From Algibacter amylolyticus (GTDB taxonomy: Bacteria > Bacteroidota > Bacteroidia > Flavobacteriales > Flavobacteriaceae), in NCBI RefSeq assembly GCF_014202225.1, contig NZ_JACHGE010000001.1, positions 539,320 through 603,319 of the forward strand: a stretch of 64,000 bases of DNA, given 5' to 3'. How positions within the stretch are numbered: the stretch's first letter is position 1; each line of letters opens with the position of its first letter. A program made the translations under genes and the position numbers. This document shows positions 44,561 to 52,954 of this stretch, one piece after another. The notes under the pieces are model-generated. The model did no database searches and was not told the origin of the DNA. It was given only the letters and a program-made list of their open reading frames with translations.

Positions 44561-45187
44561 ATGAAAAAGGTATTAATTGTTATTCTCCTTAGCACTTTAA
44601 CCATAAAAGCGCAAAGTAAATTGTTTCCTAATATTGGAAGTGATTTTCATTTGGAGCAAGCTGTTGTGGATAATAATTTAAACATTTCGCATCCAAAGCA
44701 TATTATAACTAAAGTGTTTCTTTATAATAAAGCGACTTTCGAGCGCACAACATTCGAGAATCATTCCAATGCTATTTCAGTCGATTTAAATCAAGTAGAA
44801 CCAGGGATGTATACAGCCATGGTGTATACAAATGGCGATATAATAGTATTAAGGTTAAAAGTAGTAAACGATTATTTAAAAAGAAGTATTGAGCCTACTG
44901 AAGCAGTGGCAGAAGTTGAAGAAAAAACGCTTAAGTTTTACCGCGTTGTAGCCTCTGTAAATGGTACTAGTGTAACGCGATATAATGTGTTTACTGAAGA
45001 AAGAAAAAATGAATTAATAAAAAAGAATATTTTCGATATTACTACCTATACTGGTCGCAGAAACACGCTTGTACTTTCTGCGTTATATACCGATGGTAGC
45101 GAAGAGGTTGTTTATGAAACCGAAGCTCCAAATAGTTCTAATTTGTTTAAAAAAGATAAAGATTTTGCTAAAACTAGTGATATTTAA
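44561..45187 (+). CDS. Secreted protein of unknown function
   Basis: 208 residues with a signal peptide (MKKVLIVILLSTLTIKAQ). The mature part is beta-rich: residues 40-100 look like a small beta-sandwich (LNQVEPGMYTAMVYTNGDII, similar in style to sorting-domain folds but without the typical ending), and residues 120-190 form a second part (FYRVVASVNGTSVTRYNVF, TYTGRRNTLVLSALYTDGSE). I do not recognise a family. Confidence 0.75.
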   Translation: MKKVLIVILLSTLTIKAQSKLFPNIGSDFHLEQAVVDNNLNISHPKHIITKVFLYNKATFERTTFENHSNAISVDLNQVEPGMYTAMVYTNGDIIVLRLKVVNDYLKRSIEPTEAVAEVEEKTLKFYRVVASVNGTSVTRYNVFTEERKNELIKKNIFDITTYTGRRNTLVLSALYTDGSEEVVYETEAPNSSNLFKKDKDFAKTSDI

Positions 45188-45338
45188 AAAATAAACTTCG
45201 GTTTTATGCTTGATTTTAATGTTGTAAAGCGCTAGAATTTAAGTGTGTAGTGTCCTGTTTCAGGCAAAAAGCTTATCTTTATAATCAGCGTTTCTCCCCA
45301 AAAATTGATTGATTGTTTTCTAATTTAAAGCAATTAAA

Positions 45339-46625
45339 ATGGAATATTACAGAATTAAATATTTTAAAAAAAAAGAATACATTCCGCGTTGTGTCTTACT
45401 TTTAAAAGAGTTGCGTCGGGGTTTAGACTCTAAAATTCCCGAACGCCGATTAAACGAAACCTTAATTTTTGGCTCTTGGAATATTAGAGAGTTCGATTGT
45501 AATAGCAAAAAATTCGGACCTAGAAAGGAAGATGATTTTGTTTATATAGCCGAAATTATATCCAGGTTTGATGTATTGGCAATTCAAGAAATTAATGATG
45601 ATTTAGCGCCATTACAAAAAGTTATGGGTATGCTTGGAGATGAGTATGAATATATTCTTACCGATGTTGCGGCTTGGAAAAGTGGAGGAAACAACGAGAG
45701 GCTAGGATTTATTTACGATAAACGTACCGTTAAATTTAATGGTGTAGCAGGCGAATTGGTACTGCCGCAAAATATGTTAATTAGAAATAATGATGGCGTT
45801 ATTGAGCGGCAATTTGCTAGAACGCCGTTTAAATGTTCTTTTCAGGCGGGTTGGTTTAAGTTTAAGGTGACTACAGTACATATTTATTATGGTAAAGACA
45901 GCGAGAAATCAAATCATTTTAAAAGACGCGTTGAGGAAATTGATAAAGTAGCTAAGTTAATTAGTGAAAATGCCGAAAAAGAAGGCACTAAAAAAGATCC
46001 TAGTACAAAATGGTTTAATCCTTATAACTACTTTATTGTTGGCGATTTTAATATTGTAAACGAAAATAATGTAACCTATGATGCGCTTGCTAAATATGGT
46101 TTCGAGACTATAAAAAACAGAAAGGGTTCAAATAAGGATCGCACCAAATTTTACGATCAAATTTCATACTATAAAACGTCTAATTTAGATTTTGATTGGA
46201 AAGATTCAAACCGATCAACAGGAAAAGATCATAATAATACAGATAGAATTTTTAATTTCTTTAATTATATCTATACCGAAGATCAGTTTCCGTTGTTTAA
46301 AACAGATATTGTAAATTATATTACACGAAATAAAGCCGCTTTTAAAGACGATATTGAAAAGTTGAAAATTAAAATTGAAGGTATTGAGGCGGAGTTGGCC
46401 TTGGACACTATCTCTAAAACACGACGTAAAACAATAGAACGTCAATTAGAAAAGGCTAAAGAAACACAAAGCTATACCAAAAATTTAGTGGCTTTAAAAA
46501 CCGAAGAGCTTACAGATTTTTATTTGAATTCCCCTTGGAACACCTTTCAAGTAAGCGACCATTTGCCGTTATGGGCCGAAATTAATATTGATAAAAGCGA
46601 CGAATATTTAGATAATTCCTTTTAA
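45339..46625 (+). CDS. Endonuclease/exonuclease/phosphatase (EEP) family protein with coiled-coil insert
   Basis: 428 residues. EEP catalytic motifs are visible in order: FGSWNIREFD, DVLAIQEINDD, VTTVHIYYGK, FIVGDFNIVNE and FQVSDHLPLWAEI (final Asp-His pair). Between the N-D-F and D-H motifs there is a charged helical insert at about residues 330-395 (KDDIEKLKIKIEGIEAELA), a likely coiled coil. There is no signal peptide. It could be a DNase or a phosphoesterase. Confidence 0.85.
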   Translation: MEYYRIKYFKKKEYIPRCVLLLKELRRGLDSKIPERRLNETLIFGSWNIREFDCNSKKFGPRKEDDFVYIAEIISRFDVLAIQEINDDLAPLQKVMGMLGDEYEYILTDVAAWKSGGNNERLGFIYDKRTVKFNGVAGELVLPQNMLIRNNDGVIERQFARTPFKCSFQAGWFKFKVTTVHIYYGKDSEKSNHFKRRVEEIDKVAKLISENAEKEGTKKDPSTKWFNPYNYFIVGDFNIVNENNVTYDALAKYGFETIKNRKGSNKDRTKFYDQISYYKTSNLDFDWKDSNRSTGKDHNNTDRIFNFFNYIYTEDQFPLFKTDIVNYITRNKAAFKDDIEKLKIKIEGIEAELALDTISKTRRKTIERQLEKAKETQSYTKNLVALKTEELTDFYLNSPWNTFQVSDHLPLWAEINIDKSDEYLDNSF

Positions 46626-46630
46626 AATAA

Positions 46631-46659
46631 AAAACCCTTACTTTAACAGTAAGGGTTTT
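46631..46659. terminator. Bidirectional terminator between the EEP gene and tRNA-Gln
   Basis: AAAACCCTTACT (46631-46642) pairs with AGTAAGGGTTTT (46648-46659). Both converging transcripts can use it. Confidence 0.85.
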
Positions 46660-46668
46660 AAATTAATG

Positions 46669-46741
46669 TTGGCCTACTAGGGCTCGAACCTAGACTCTTT
46701 GGTACCAAAAACCAACGTGTTGCCAGTTACACCATAGGCCA
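46669..46741 (-). tRNA. tRNA-Gln (anticodon TTG)
   Basis: 73 nt on the minus strand. The acceptor stem is TGGCCTA/TAGGCCA, the anticodon loop TTTTTGGT contains TTG, and the T arm reads CTAGGTTCGAGCCCTAG. The discriminator base is A and no CCA is encoded. Confidence 0.95.
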
Positions 46742-46932
46742 TTCGTGTAATGAGGGTGCAAATTTAATATAAAAAAATCTTTGCACAAGTTTTTTCTTAA
46801 AAATATTTATCAAAATTTAAATTTTTTTTAAAAGCTTTGAGTATTGGGCTTATATGTTAAGACAAACTAAATAGTTAGCGCTCATTTCATATTTATTGTT
46901 AAATTCGCCAAAGCAAATAAAAACACATACAA

Positions 46933-49900
46933 ATGGCAGATGCAAACTATAAAAAATGGAATACCATTTTAGGTTGGGTTTCTTTTTTAATAGCGCTTAT
47001 AACTTACAGTTTAACCGTTGAACCTACTGTAAGTTTTTGGGATGCTGGCGAATATATATTAACCTCGGCAAAATTACAGGTTGGTCATCCACCTGGAGCA
47101 CCGTTATTTCAAATGCTTGGAGCGTTTTTCTCTATGTTTGCTTTAGAGCCTTCGCAAGTTGGTTTTATGATGAACATGATGAGTGCTATTGCTAGTGCTT
47201 TCACCATTTTATTTATGTTCTGGACCATCACCTTGCTACTTAAACATTTAGTTGCAGGTAAAAACGATATGTCTCAAAGCAAATCTATGGCTATTTTAGG
47301 TAGCGGATTGGTAGGTAGTTTAGCTTTTGCTTTTACAGATTCGTTTTGGTTTAACGCTGCCGAAACCGAAGTTTATGCCATGGCCACATTAATTATGTCG
47401 GTTTTATTCTGGTTAGGTTTGCGTTGGGAACAAGACATGGATAAACCTCGTGGTAACCGCTGGCTTATTTTAATTGCCTTTGTTATCGGACTTTCTTTCG
47501 GGGTGCATTTTATGGGATTATTAACTATTCCAGCCATTGGACTTATCTATTACTTTAAAAATTATAAAACCATAACCATTCAGAATTTTATAATTGCAAA
47601 CGTCGCTTCGGTGGGTGTTTTACTGTTTGTATTTAAATTATTAGCGCCTAATATTCTTAGGATATTTAGTGCCATGGAAGTGTTTTTTGTAAACACCATT
47701 GGTTTGCCTTTTAATTCAGGCTCTATTATTGCCGGAATTGCTTTGGTGGCTATTATTTTTTATGCATTAAAATATACACGTGAAAAAAATTATGTGTACT
47801 TAAATACAGGAGTGCTTTGTTTAACCTTTGTTATTATTGGGTTTTCTACATGGTTAATGTTGCCTATTCGCGCTAATGCTAATGTGGTAATTAACGAGAA
47901 CAATCCATCGAGTGCCAGAGAGTTGTTAGCCTATTATAATTTAGAGCAGTATCCAGAAACACACTTGTTTTATGGACCTCAGTTTACCGATCAATATGCG
48001 TATTTAGATGAAAACAATCCGTATGTAGATGATAAACCTAAATATGAAAAGGACGAAGAAAAAGGAAAATACGTTGTTGTAAATAACTGGAAAAACGCAA
48101 AGCAGAATTACAACTCCAAACATGCCTCTATATTACCACGTATGTGGAGTTCTGAGCATGCCGAAAATTACATGATGTTTTCTGGGTTTTTAGATTTTAA
48201 TTTAAAGCCAGAATACCAAATGGAGAACGAGCTGCGTTCGGCTGTTGCAAAATTTAGAAATGATGTAGCCCAAGGTGCTATTGATTATGAAGATTATAAT
48301 AATTTTTTAAAGCAGTTTAAAGAATATATTGATATTGAAAAACCATCGTTAGCGAGTAATATTGCTTACCTTTTTGAATATCAATTGGGTTATATGTACT
48401 GGCGTTATTTTATGTGGAATTTCTCTGGAAGACAAGATGATATTCAAGGGCGTTACGATAACCACGGAAACTGGATTTCGGGTATAAAACCTATTGACGA
48501 ATGGCATTTAGGCATGTCTCAAGACAATTTACCTAGCGATGTTAAAAATAATAAAGCAAGAAATACCTATTACTTATTGCCTTTAATTTTAGGGCTTATT
48601 GGGTTCTTCTTTTTATTTAATAAAGACAAAAAAATATTTTGGGTTATGCTTGTGTTTTTCCTGTTTACAGGAATTGCTATTCAAGTATATACCAACGTGC
48701 GACCTTTTGAACCTAGAGAGCGTGACTACTCGGTAGTAGGATCGTTTTATGTATTTGCATTGTGGATAGGTTTTGGAGTTTATGCTATTTATGATAGCCT
48801 TAAAAAATATGTACCTAAAACATTAGCGGCGCCAATAATTACAGTAGCTTGTTTAGTTCTAGTACCTGGAATATTAGCAGCAAATAACTGGGACGACCAT
48901 GACAGATCTGATAAATACACTGCCAGAGCTATGGCTAAAATGTATTTAGATTCTTGTGAAGAGAACGGAATACTGTTTACCATTGGCGATAACGATACGT
49001 TCGCACTGTGGTATGCTCAAGAAATTGAAGGTTATAGAACCGATGTGCGTGTGGTTAATACCAGTTTATTTCAAACCGACTGGTACATAGACCAAATGAA
49101 GCGTAAGGCTTACGAGAGCGACCCTATACCTTCGCAATTAACACACGATTTATATAAGTACGGTACTAATGATTATATCATTATTCAGCAGGTTATTAAT
49201 GATACCTTAAATGTTAAGCAGTTTTTAGATTTTGTTGGTAGCGATAACCCAAAAACTAAATACAAGTATGTATTACAGCAGCGTGGTGTCGATTTAGCGA
49301 ATGTAAGAGAGCAAGATGCCAACGCTACATATTTACCAACGCCGTATTTGCGTATTCCTGTAAATAAAGAAAACGCTTTAAAGTCTGGAATAGTAAAACC
49401 CGAAGATGCCGATAAAATTGTATCTGAAATTAATATTAAAGTTTCTGGTGGTGCACTTTATAAAAACCGTTTGTTAATGCTAGATATTGTTGCTAATAAC
49501 GATTGGAAACGCCCTATTTACTTTACTGGTGGTAGTTTTGGAGACGACGATTATATTTGGATGAAAGACTACTTACAACTTGATGGTATGTGCTACAAGT
49601 TAGTACCTATAAAAACGCCTGTAGATAGAGCAAACCCGTTTGATATGGGTCGTGTAGATAGCGATTTAATGTACGAGAAAGTTAAGAATTGGGATTGGGG
49701 TAATAGCGGTAGTCCAGATATTTATCACGATGTTGAAACGCGTAAAAACTCCATTACTTACAGAGGGAATTTAGCCCGTTTATCTGAGCAATTAATTAAC
49801 GAGAAAAAATTAGATAAAGCTGAAGAAATAGCAGATATAGCCATGGAAAACATGCCTGTAGAATACTTTGGTTATTACACGCTTTTAGAACCTTTTATTG

Positions 49901-50244
49901 GAGCGTATTATGAAGTTGGTAATAAAGAAAAGGCACAACGTTTGTTTAAAGAAGTGGCTAATAAATACCAAGAAAACTTATCGTATTACAGCAGTTTGAA
50001 AGTGGATAAACAGGAACGTTTATTTGAGGAAATTTATACCGATATACAGCGTTATAAAGGCTTGGTTGATGTGTTAATTAGATATGATATTGAATTTGCT
50101 GAAACCGAAGGCGATGTTTTTAATAATTATTTAAGGTCTTTTAATCATTTTTATGGCGAAGAAGAACCTGAAGATAGCATTAGGACTGATGTTGATATTC
50201 CTTTGGAAGGCGTTTTACCAGTAGAAAGCGATAGCTTAAATTAA
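46933..50244 (+). CDS. DUF2723 family polytopic membrane protein (GT-C-like glycosyltransferase)
   Basis: 1103 residues. The N-terminal part has about twelve membrane helices and the DUF2723 start TLGWVSFLIALITYSLTVEPTVSFWDAGEY, with the acidic FWDAGEY and later GHPPGAPLF typical of GT-C-like transferases. The second half is soluble (about residues 640-1103) and contains a short TPR-like region (LDKAEEIADIAMENMP, EKAQRLFKEVANKYQ). The family is placed among protein O-glycosylation enzymes of Bacteroidota, which is inference here. The gene is followed 16 bp later by a polysaccharide deacetylase gene. Confidence 0.88.
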   Translation: MADANYKKWNTILGWVSFLIALITYSLTVEPTVSFWDAGEYILTSAKLQVGHPPGAPLFQMLGAFFSMFALEPSQVGFMMNMMSAIASAFTILFMFWTITLLLKHLVAGKNDMSQSKSMAILGSGLVGSLAFAFTDSFWFNAAETEVYAMATLIMSVLFWLGLRWEQDMDKPRGNRWLILIAFVIGLSFGVHFMGLLTIPAIGLIYYFKNYKTITIQNFIIANVASVGVLLFVFKLLAPNILRIFSAMEVFFVNTIGLPFNSGSIIAGIALVAIIFYALKYTREKNYVYLNTGVLCLTFVIIGFSTWLMLPIRANANVVINENNPSSARELLAYYNLEQYPETHLFYGPQFTDQYAYLDENNPYVDDKPKYEKDEEKGKYVVVNNWKNAKQNYNSKHASILPRMWSSEHAENYMMFSGFLDFNLKPEYQMENELRSAVAKFRNDVAQGAIDYEDYNNFLKQFKEYIDIEKPSLASNIAYLFEYQLGYMYWRYFMWNFSGRQDDIQGRYDNHGNWISGIKPIDEWHLGMSQDNLPSDVKNNKARNTYYLLPLILGLIGFFFLFNKDKKIFWVMLVFFLFTGIAIQVYTNVRPFEPRERDYSVVGSFYVFALWIGFGVYAIYDSLKKYVPKTLAAPIITVACLVLVPGILAANNWDDHDRSDKYTARAMAKMYLDSCEENGILFTIGDNDTFALWYAQEIEGYRTDVRVVNTSLFQTDWYIDQMKRKAYESDPIPSQLTHDLYKYGTNDYIIIQQVINDTLNVKQFLDFVGSDNPKTKYKYVLQQRGVDLANVREQDANATYLPTPYLRIPVNKENALKSGIVKPEDADKIVSEINIKVSGGALYKNRLLMLDIVANNDWKRPIYFTGGSFGDDDYIWMKDYLQLDGMCYKLVPIKTPVDRANPFDMGRVDSDLMYEKVKNWDWGNSGSPDIYHDVETRKNSITYRGNLARLSEQLINEKKLDKAEEIADIAMENMPVEYFGYYTLLEPFIGAYYEVGNKEKAQRLFKEVANKYQENLSYYSSLKVDKQERLFEEIYTDIQRYKGLVDVLIRYDIEFAETEGDVFNNYLRSFNHFYGEEEPEDSIRTDVDIPLEGVLPVESDSLN

Positions 50245-50260
50245 TTAACTTTATTTAAGC

Positions 50261-50917
50261 GTGGGCTTAACACCAGTAAAAACACCTGTTGTAGTTAAAA
50301 AGTTATTCCCGAATTATATTTGGGAAGTGCCTACTAACCAAAAGGTTATTTATTTAACTTTTGATGACGGACCAACGCCAGAGATTACCAATTGGACCTT
50401 AATGGCTTTAAAGCAATACAACGCTAAGGCTACCTTTTTTTGTATTGGTAACAACGTTGTAAAGCATCCTGAGATTTTTAATAATGTTTTGAATGATGGG
50501 CACGCTATTGGCAACCATACGCATAACCATGTTAAAGGTTGGAAAACAAAGGCTGTAGACTATTTAGATAATGTATATAAAGCGCAGGAAGCTATTACAT
50601 CTCAAATTGCAGAAGCCAATACCGTTAACCTTTTTAGACCGCCCTACGGACAAATAACACCCAAACAGGGTAAAAAACTCATGGCTTTAGGGTATAGTAT
50701 AATTATGTGGGATGTGTTGTCTTTTGATTGGGATAAAACCATTACTCCAGAAGCTTGTTTACAGAATGTGATTAGCAAAACCACTGCGGGTAGTGTTATT
50801 GTTTTTCATGATAGTGTAAAGGCTAGTAAAAATATGCAATACGCTTTACCTAAAGTATTGGCTTATTTTAGCGATAAAGGATATCGCTTTGAGGCTTTGA
50901 ATACGTCTATCTTTTAA
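50261..50917 (+). CDS. Polysaccharide deacetylase family protein
   Basis: 218 residues. The NodB fold is clear: IYLTFDDGPTPEITNW (metal and catalytic aspartates), AIGNHTHNH (metal histidines), RPPYGQITP and VIVFHDSVKAS. The start is a GTG at 50261, since no ATG precedes the conserved motif. There is no signal peptide, which is unusual for enzymes acting on cell-envelope sugars. Deacetylation of an N-acetylated sugar is the likely reaction. Confidence 0.92.
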   Translation: MGLTPVKTPVVVKKLFPNYIWEVPTNQKVIYLTFDDGPTPEITNWTLMALKQYNAKATFFCIGNNVVKHPEIFNNVLNDGHAIGNHTHNHVKGWKTKAVDYLDNVYKAQEAITSQIAEANTVNLFRPPYGQITPKQGKKLMALGYSIIMWDVLSFDWDKTITPEACLQNVISKTTAGSVIVFHDSVKASKNMQYALPKVLAYFSDKGYRFEALNTSIF

Positions 50918-50989
50918 GTTGTCTTATTTACAGAGCTCACAGACGTGTGTGCTTAATATTTTGTTACCGACTTAGTTGTGTTCTGTATT

Positions 50990-51078
50990 TGCGTTAGGGA
51001 TTGCAGCGGCATCCTTTTTTTGCTGCCGTAAATGGCAAAAAAAGATATAGCAGAAAGCCCGACCCTTTATGGGTAACG
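50990..51078. repeat. Candidate dispersed intergenic repeat element
   Basis: The stretch from GCGTTAGGGATTGCAGCGGC to CAGAAAGCCCGACCC resembles an intergenic repeat I recall from flavobacterial genomes. It has an inner hairpin of T7GC and GCA7 flanks around TGCCGTAAATGGCA (51014-51042). It is higher in G and C than its surroundings. Only this copy is in the window. Confidence 0.4.
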
Positions 51079-51110
51079 CCCAAAATATGCGGATACTACG
51101 TTTTTAAGGG

Positions 51111-51407
51111 TTATTTAAAATCTTGAAGTAAATTTATAAGCGTATTGGCATCTTGATCGCCACTTTGGCGCCATTTCATTTGGCCGTCTTTATAAATTAT
51201 AAGCGTGGGTGAAGACTTGACACGCAAAGCTTCGGCAAGTTCTTGATTTTTATCGACATCAATTTTTATAACTTTAGCTTTATCGCCAAGTGCAGCTGCA
51301 ACATCTCTTAGTACGAGATGCATAGCCTCTGTTTGTTCGTTATTTTCTGTGTAGAAATCTAGTAATACTGGAATTTCGACATCTATAAGTTCCCCAAATT
51401 TTGACAT
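51111..51407 (-). CDS. Thioredoxin-fold protein lacking the CXXC active site
   Basis: 98 residues with a thioredoxin fold: VPVLLDFY-like strand PVLLDFYTENNEQTEAMHLV, KVIKIDVDKNQELAEALRVKS, then the cis-proline loop SSPTLIIYKDGQMKWRQSG. The position of the usual WCGPC is taken by TENNEQTEA, so no cysteine is present at all. It cannot act as a disulfide reductase and may instead bind a partner. It has no signal peptide. Confidence 0.88.
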   Translation of the reverse strand: MSKFGELIDVEIPVLLDFYTENNEQTEAMHLVLRDVAAALGDKAKVIKIDVDKNQELAEALRVKSSPTLIIYKDGQMKWRQSGDQDANTLINLLQDFK

Positions 51408-51550
51408 ACTATGTTTTTTGTTAATCGAGTGTGCTTAATACAAACCTACGTAAATTTTTAGTATTTGCTATTTAAGCGGTACAATATTGCTTAAATAGCG
51501 ATGCTTAACTATAAAAATAAGCAATTTCTTTATAAATACAAGCCTTTGTA

Positions 51551-52780
51551 TTATGAATTTGCTGTGCCTTTTTTAAGTTCTATTACGGTTACTTCTGGCC
51601 ATATACCAACGCGACCCGGATAGCCTAAATAGCCAAAGCCTCGGTTTACATTAATGTATTGCCCCATTTCTTTATAAATGCCTGCCCAATATTTGTAACG
51701 CCATTTTACAGGGCTCCACTTAATCCAGCCTGGTATTTCTATGCCAAATTGCATACCGTGTGTGTGCCCACTTAGGGTTAAATGGTAGTGGTAATCGTCT
51801 TTTATAACTTCTTCTTCCCAGTGTGATGGGTCGTGGCTTAGTAGTACTTTAAAATCGTTTGCGTGAATGTTTTGGGCTGCTTTTTTTAAATCGCCCGCTT
51901 TTTTAAAGCCGCCTTTACCCCAGTTTTCTACACCAACAATGGCAATACGTTGTCCGTTTTTTTCAATAAATCGGCTTTCGTTTAAAAGTAAATTAAAGCC
52001 CATTTCCTTTTGGATTTGCTTTAAATCGTTAAGGTTTTCTTGTTTGGCTTCGGTTGTTGGCCAATCTACATAATCGCCATAATCATGATTTCCTAATACT
52101 GAAAACACACCATCGTTTGCCTTTAGGGTGCCGAAAAGGGATTTCCAATTATGCATTTCGGAGGCTTTATTATTTACCATATCGCCAGTAAAAAAGATAA
52201 TGTCTGATTGTTGCTCGTTAATAAGGTTTATGCCGTATTCTATTTTTTCTTTATTATCGAAACTGCCGGAGTGGATATCGCTAATTTGCGTTATTTTATA
52301 ACCATCGAAAGCGTCTGGTAAGTCTTCAAAATGTAAGGTATAATTTAAAACTCTAAAGCGGTATTTGCCACGATACATACCGTAAAGTAAGGATGTAAAT
52401 GGTATGGCAGCTAGACCAAGCGCTACTTGACTTATAAATTTTCGGCGTGATGGGAGGTAGAAGTTTTCGTTTTTAGTAACTACTTTATCATAAATACCTA
52501 AAATACCTCTAATAATATCTTCGCCCAATAAAATAGGAACCAAAACTAAGTTAAAGGATATAAATGCCAGTAGAAAACCAAAGGCATAACTTTTGGCAGG
52601 GTTTAATACACGACCCTCTGAGTAAATGGTAAACTGGATTATAAAATTGGCCGCAACAAGTAATGTTAAGGCAATATATAAATAATGAATGTACGTGTTT
52701 TTAGTGACTGTTTTTATGGCTTGAAAACCGTAAAAAGCCAAAATAACATATATAAGAATGAATATTATCCAACGTGTCAT
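51551..52780 (-). CDS. Membrane-anchored metallophosphoesterase (calcineurin-like)
   Basis: 409 residues. Three or four membrane helices come first (about residues 3-22, 30-50, 66-90 and 115-135). The catalytic domain then has all metal motifs: QISDIHSGSF, FFTGDMVNN, VLGNHDYGDY, VLLSHDPSHW and TLSGHTHGMQFG. It probably hydrolyses a phosphate ester (for instance in lipids or UDP-sugars) at the outer face of the inner membrane. The substrate is unknown. Confidence 0.9.
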   Translation of the reverse strand: MTRWIIFILIYVILAFYGFQAIKTVTKNTYIHYLYIALTLLVAANFIIQFTIYSEGRVLNPAKSYAFGFLLAFISFNLVLVPILLGEDIIRGILGIYDKVVTKNENFYLPSRRKFISQVALGLAAIPFTSLLYGMYRGKYRFRVLNYTLHFEDLPDAFDGYKITQISDIHSGSFDNKEKIEYGINLINEQQSDIIFFTGDMVNNKASEMHNWKSLFGTLKANDGVFSVLGNHDYGDYVDWPTTEAKQENLNDLKQIQKEMGFNLLLNESRFIEKNGQRIAIVGVENWGKGGFKKAGDLKKAAQNIHANDFKVLLSHDPSHWEEEVIKDDYHYHLTLSGHTHGMQFGIEIPGWIKWSPVKWRYKYWAGIYKEMGQYINVNRGFGYLGYPGRVGIWPEVTVIELKKGTANS

Positions 52781-52954
52781 AGCGAAAATTTAAACAAAAC
52801 TATCAAGTACTTAGTTGTTAAACCAATATTTAAGGTAAGATTAACATAGCGCTAAATTATGGCTTTATGCGTAATTCGATTTTGTAATTGAAAATTATCA
52901 CTATTTTTAAAGAAAAAACGAGTCAAATATCTGATATTTAGACAAATCAATTTA

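Noticed and set aside
51001-51078. Possible CRISPR repeat
   Set aside because: Only one copy, no spacer pattern and no cas genes nearby.
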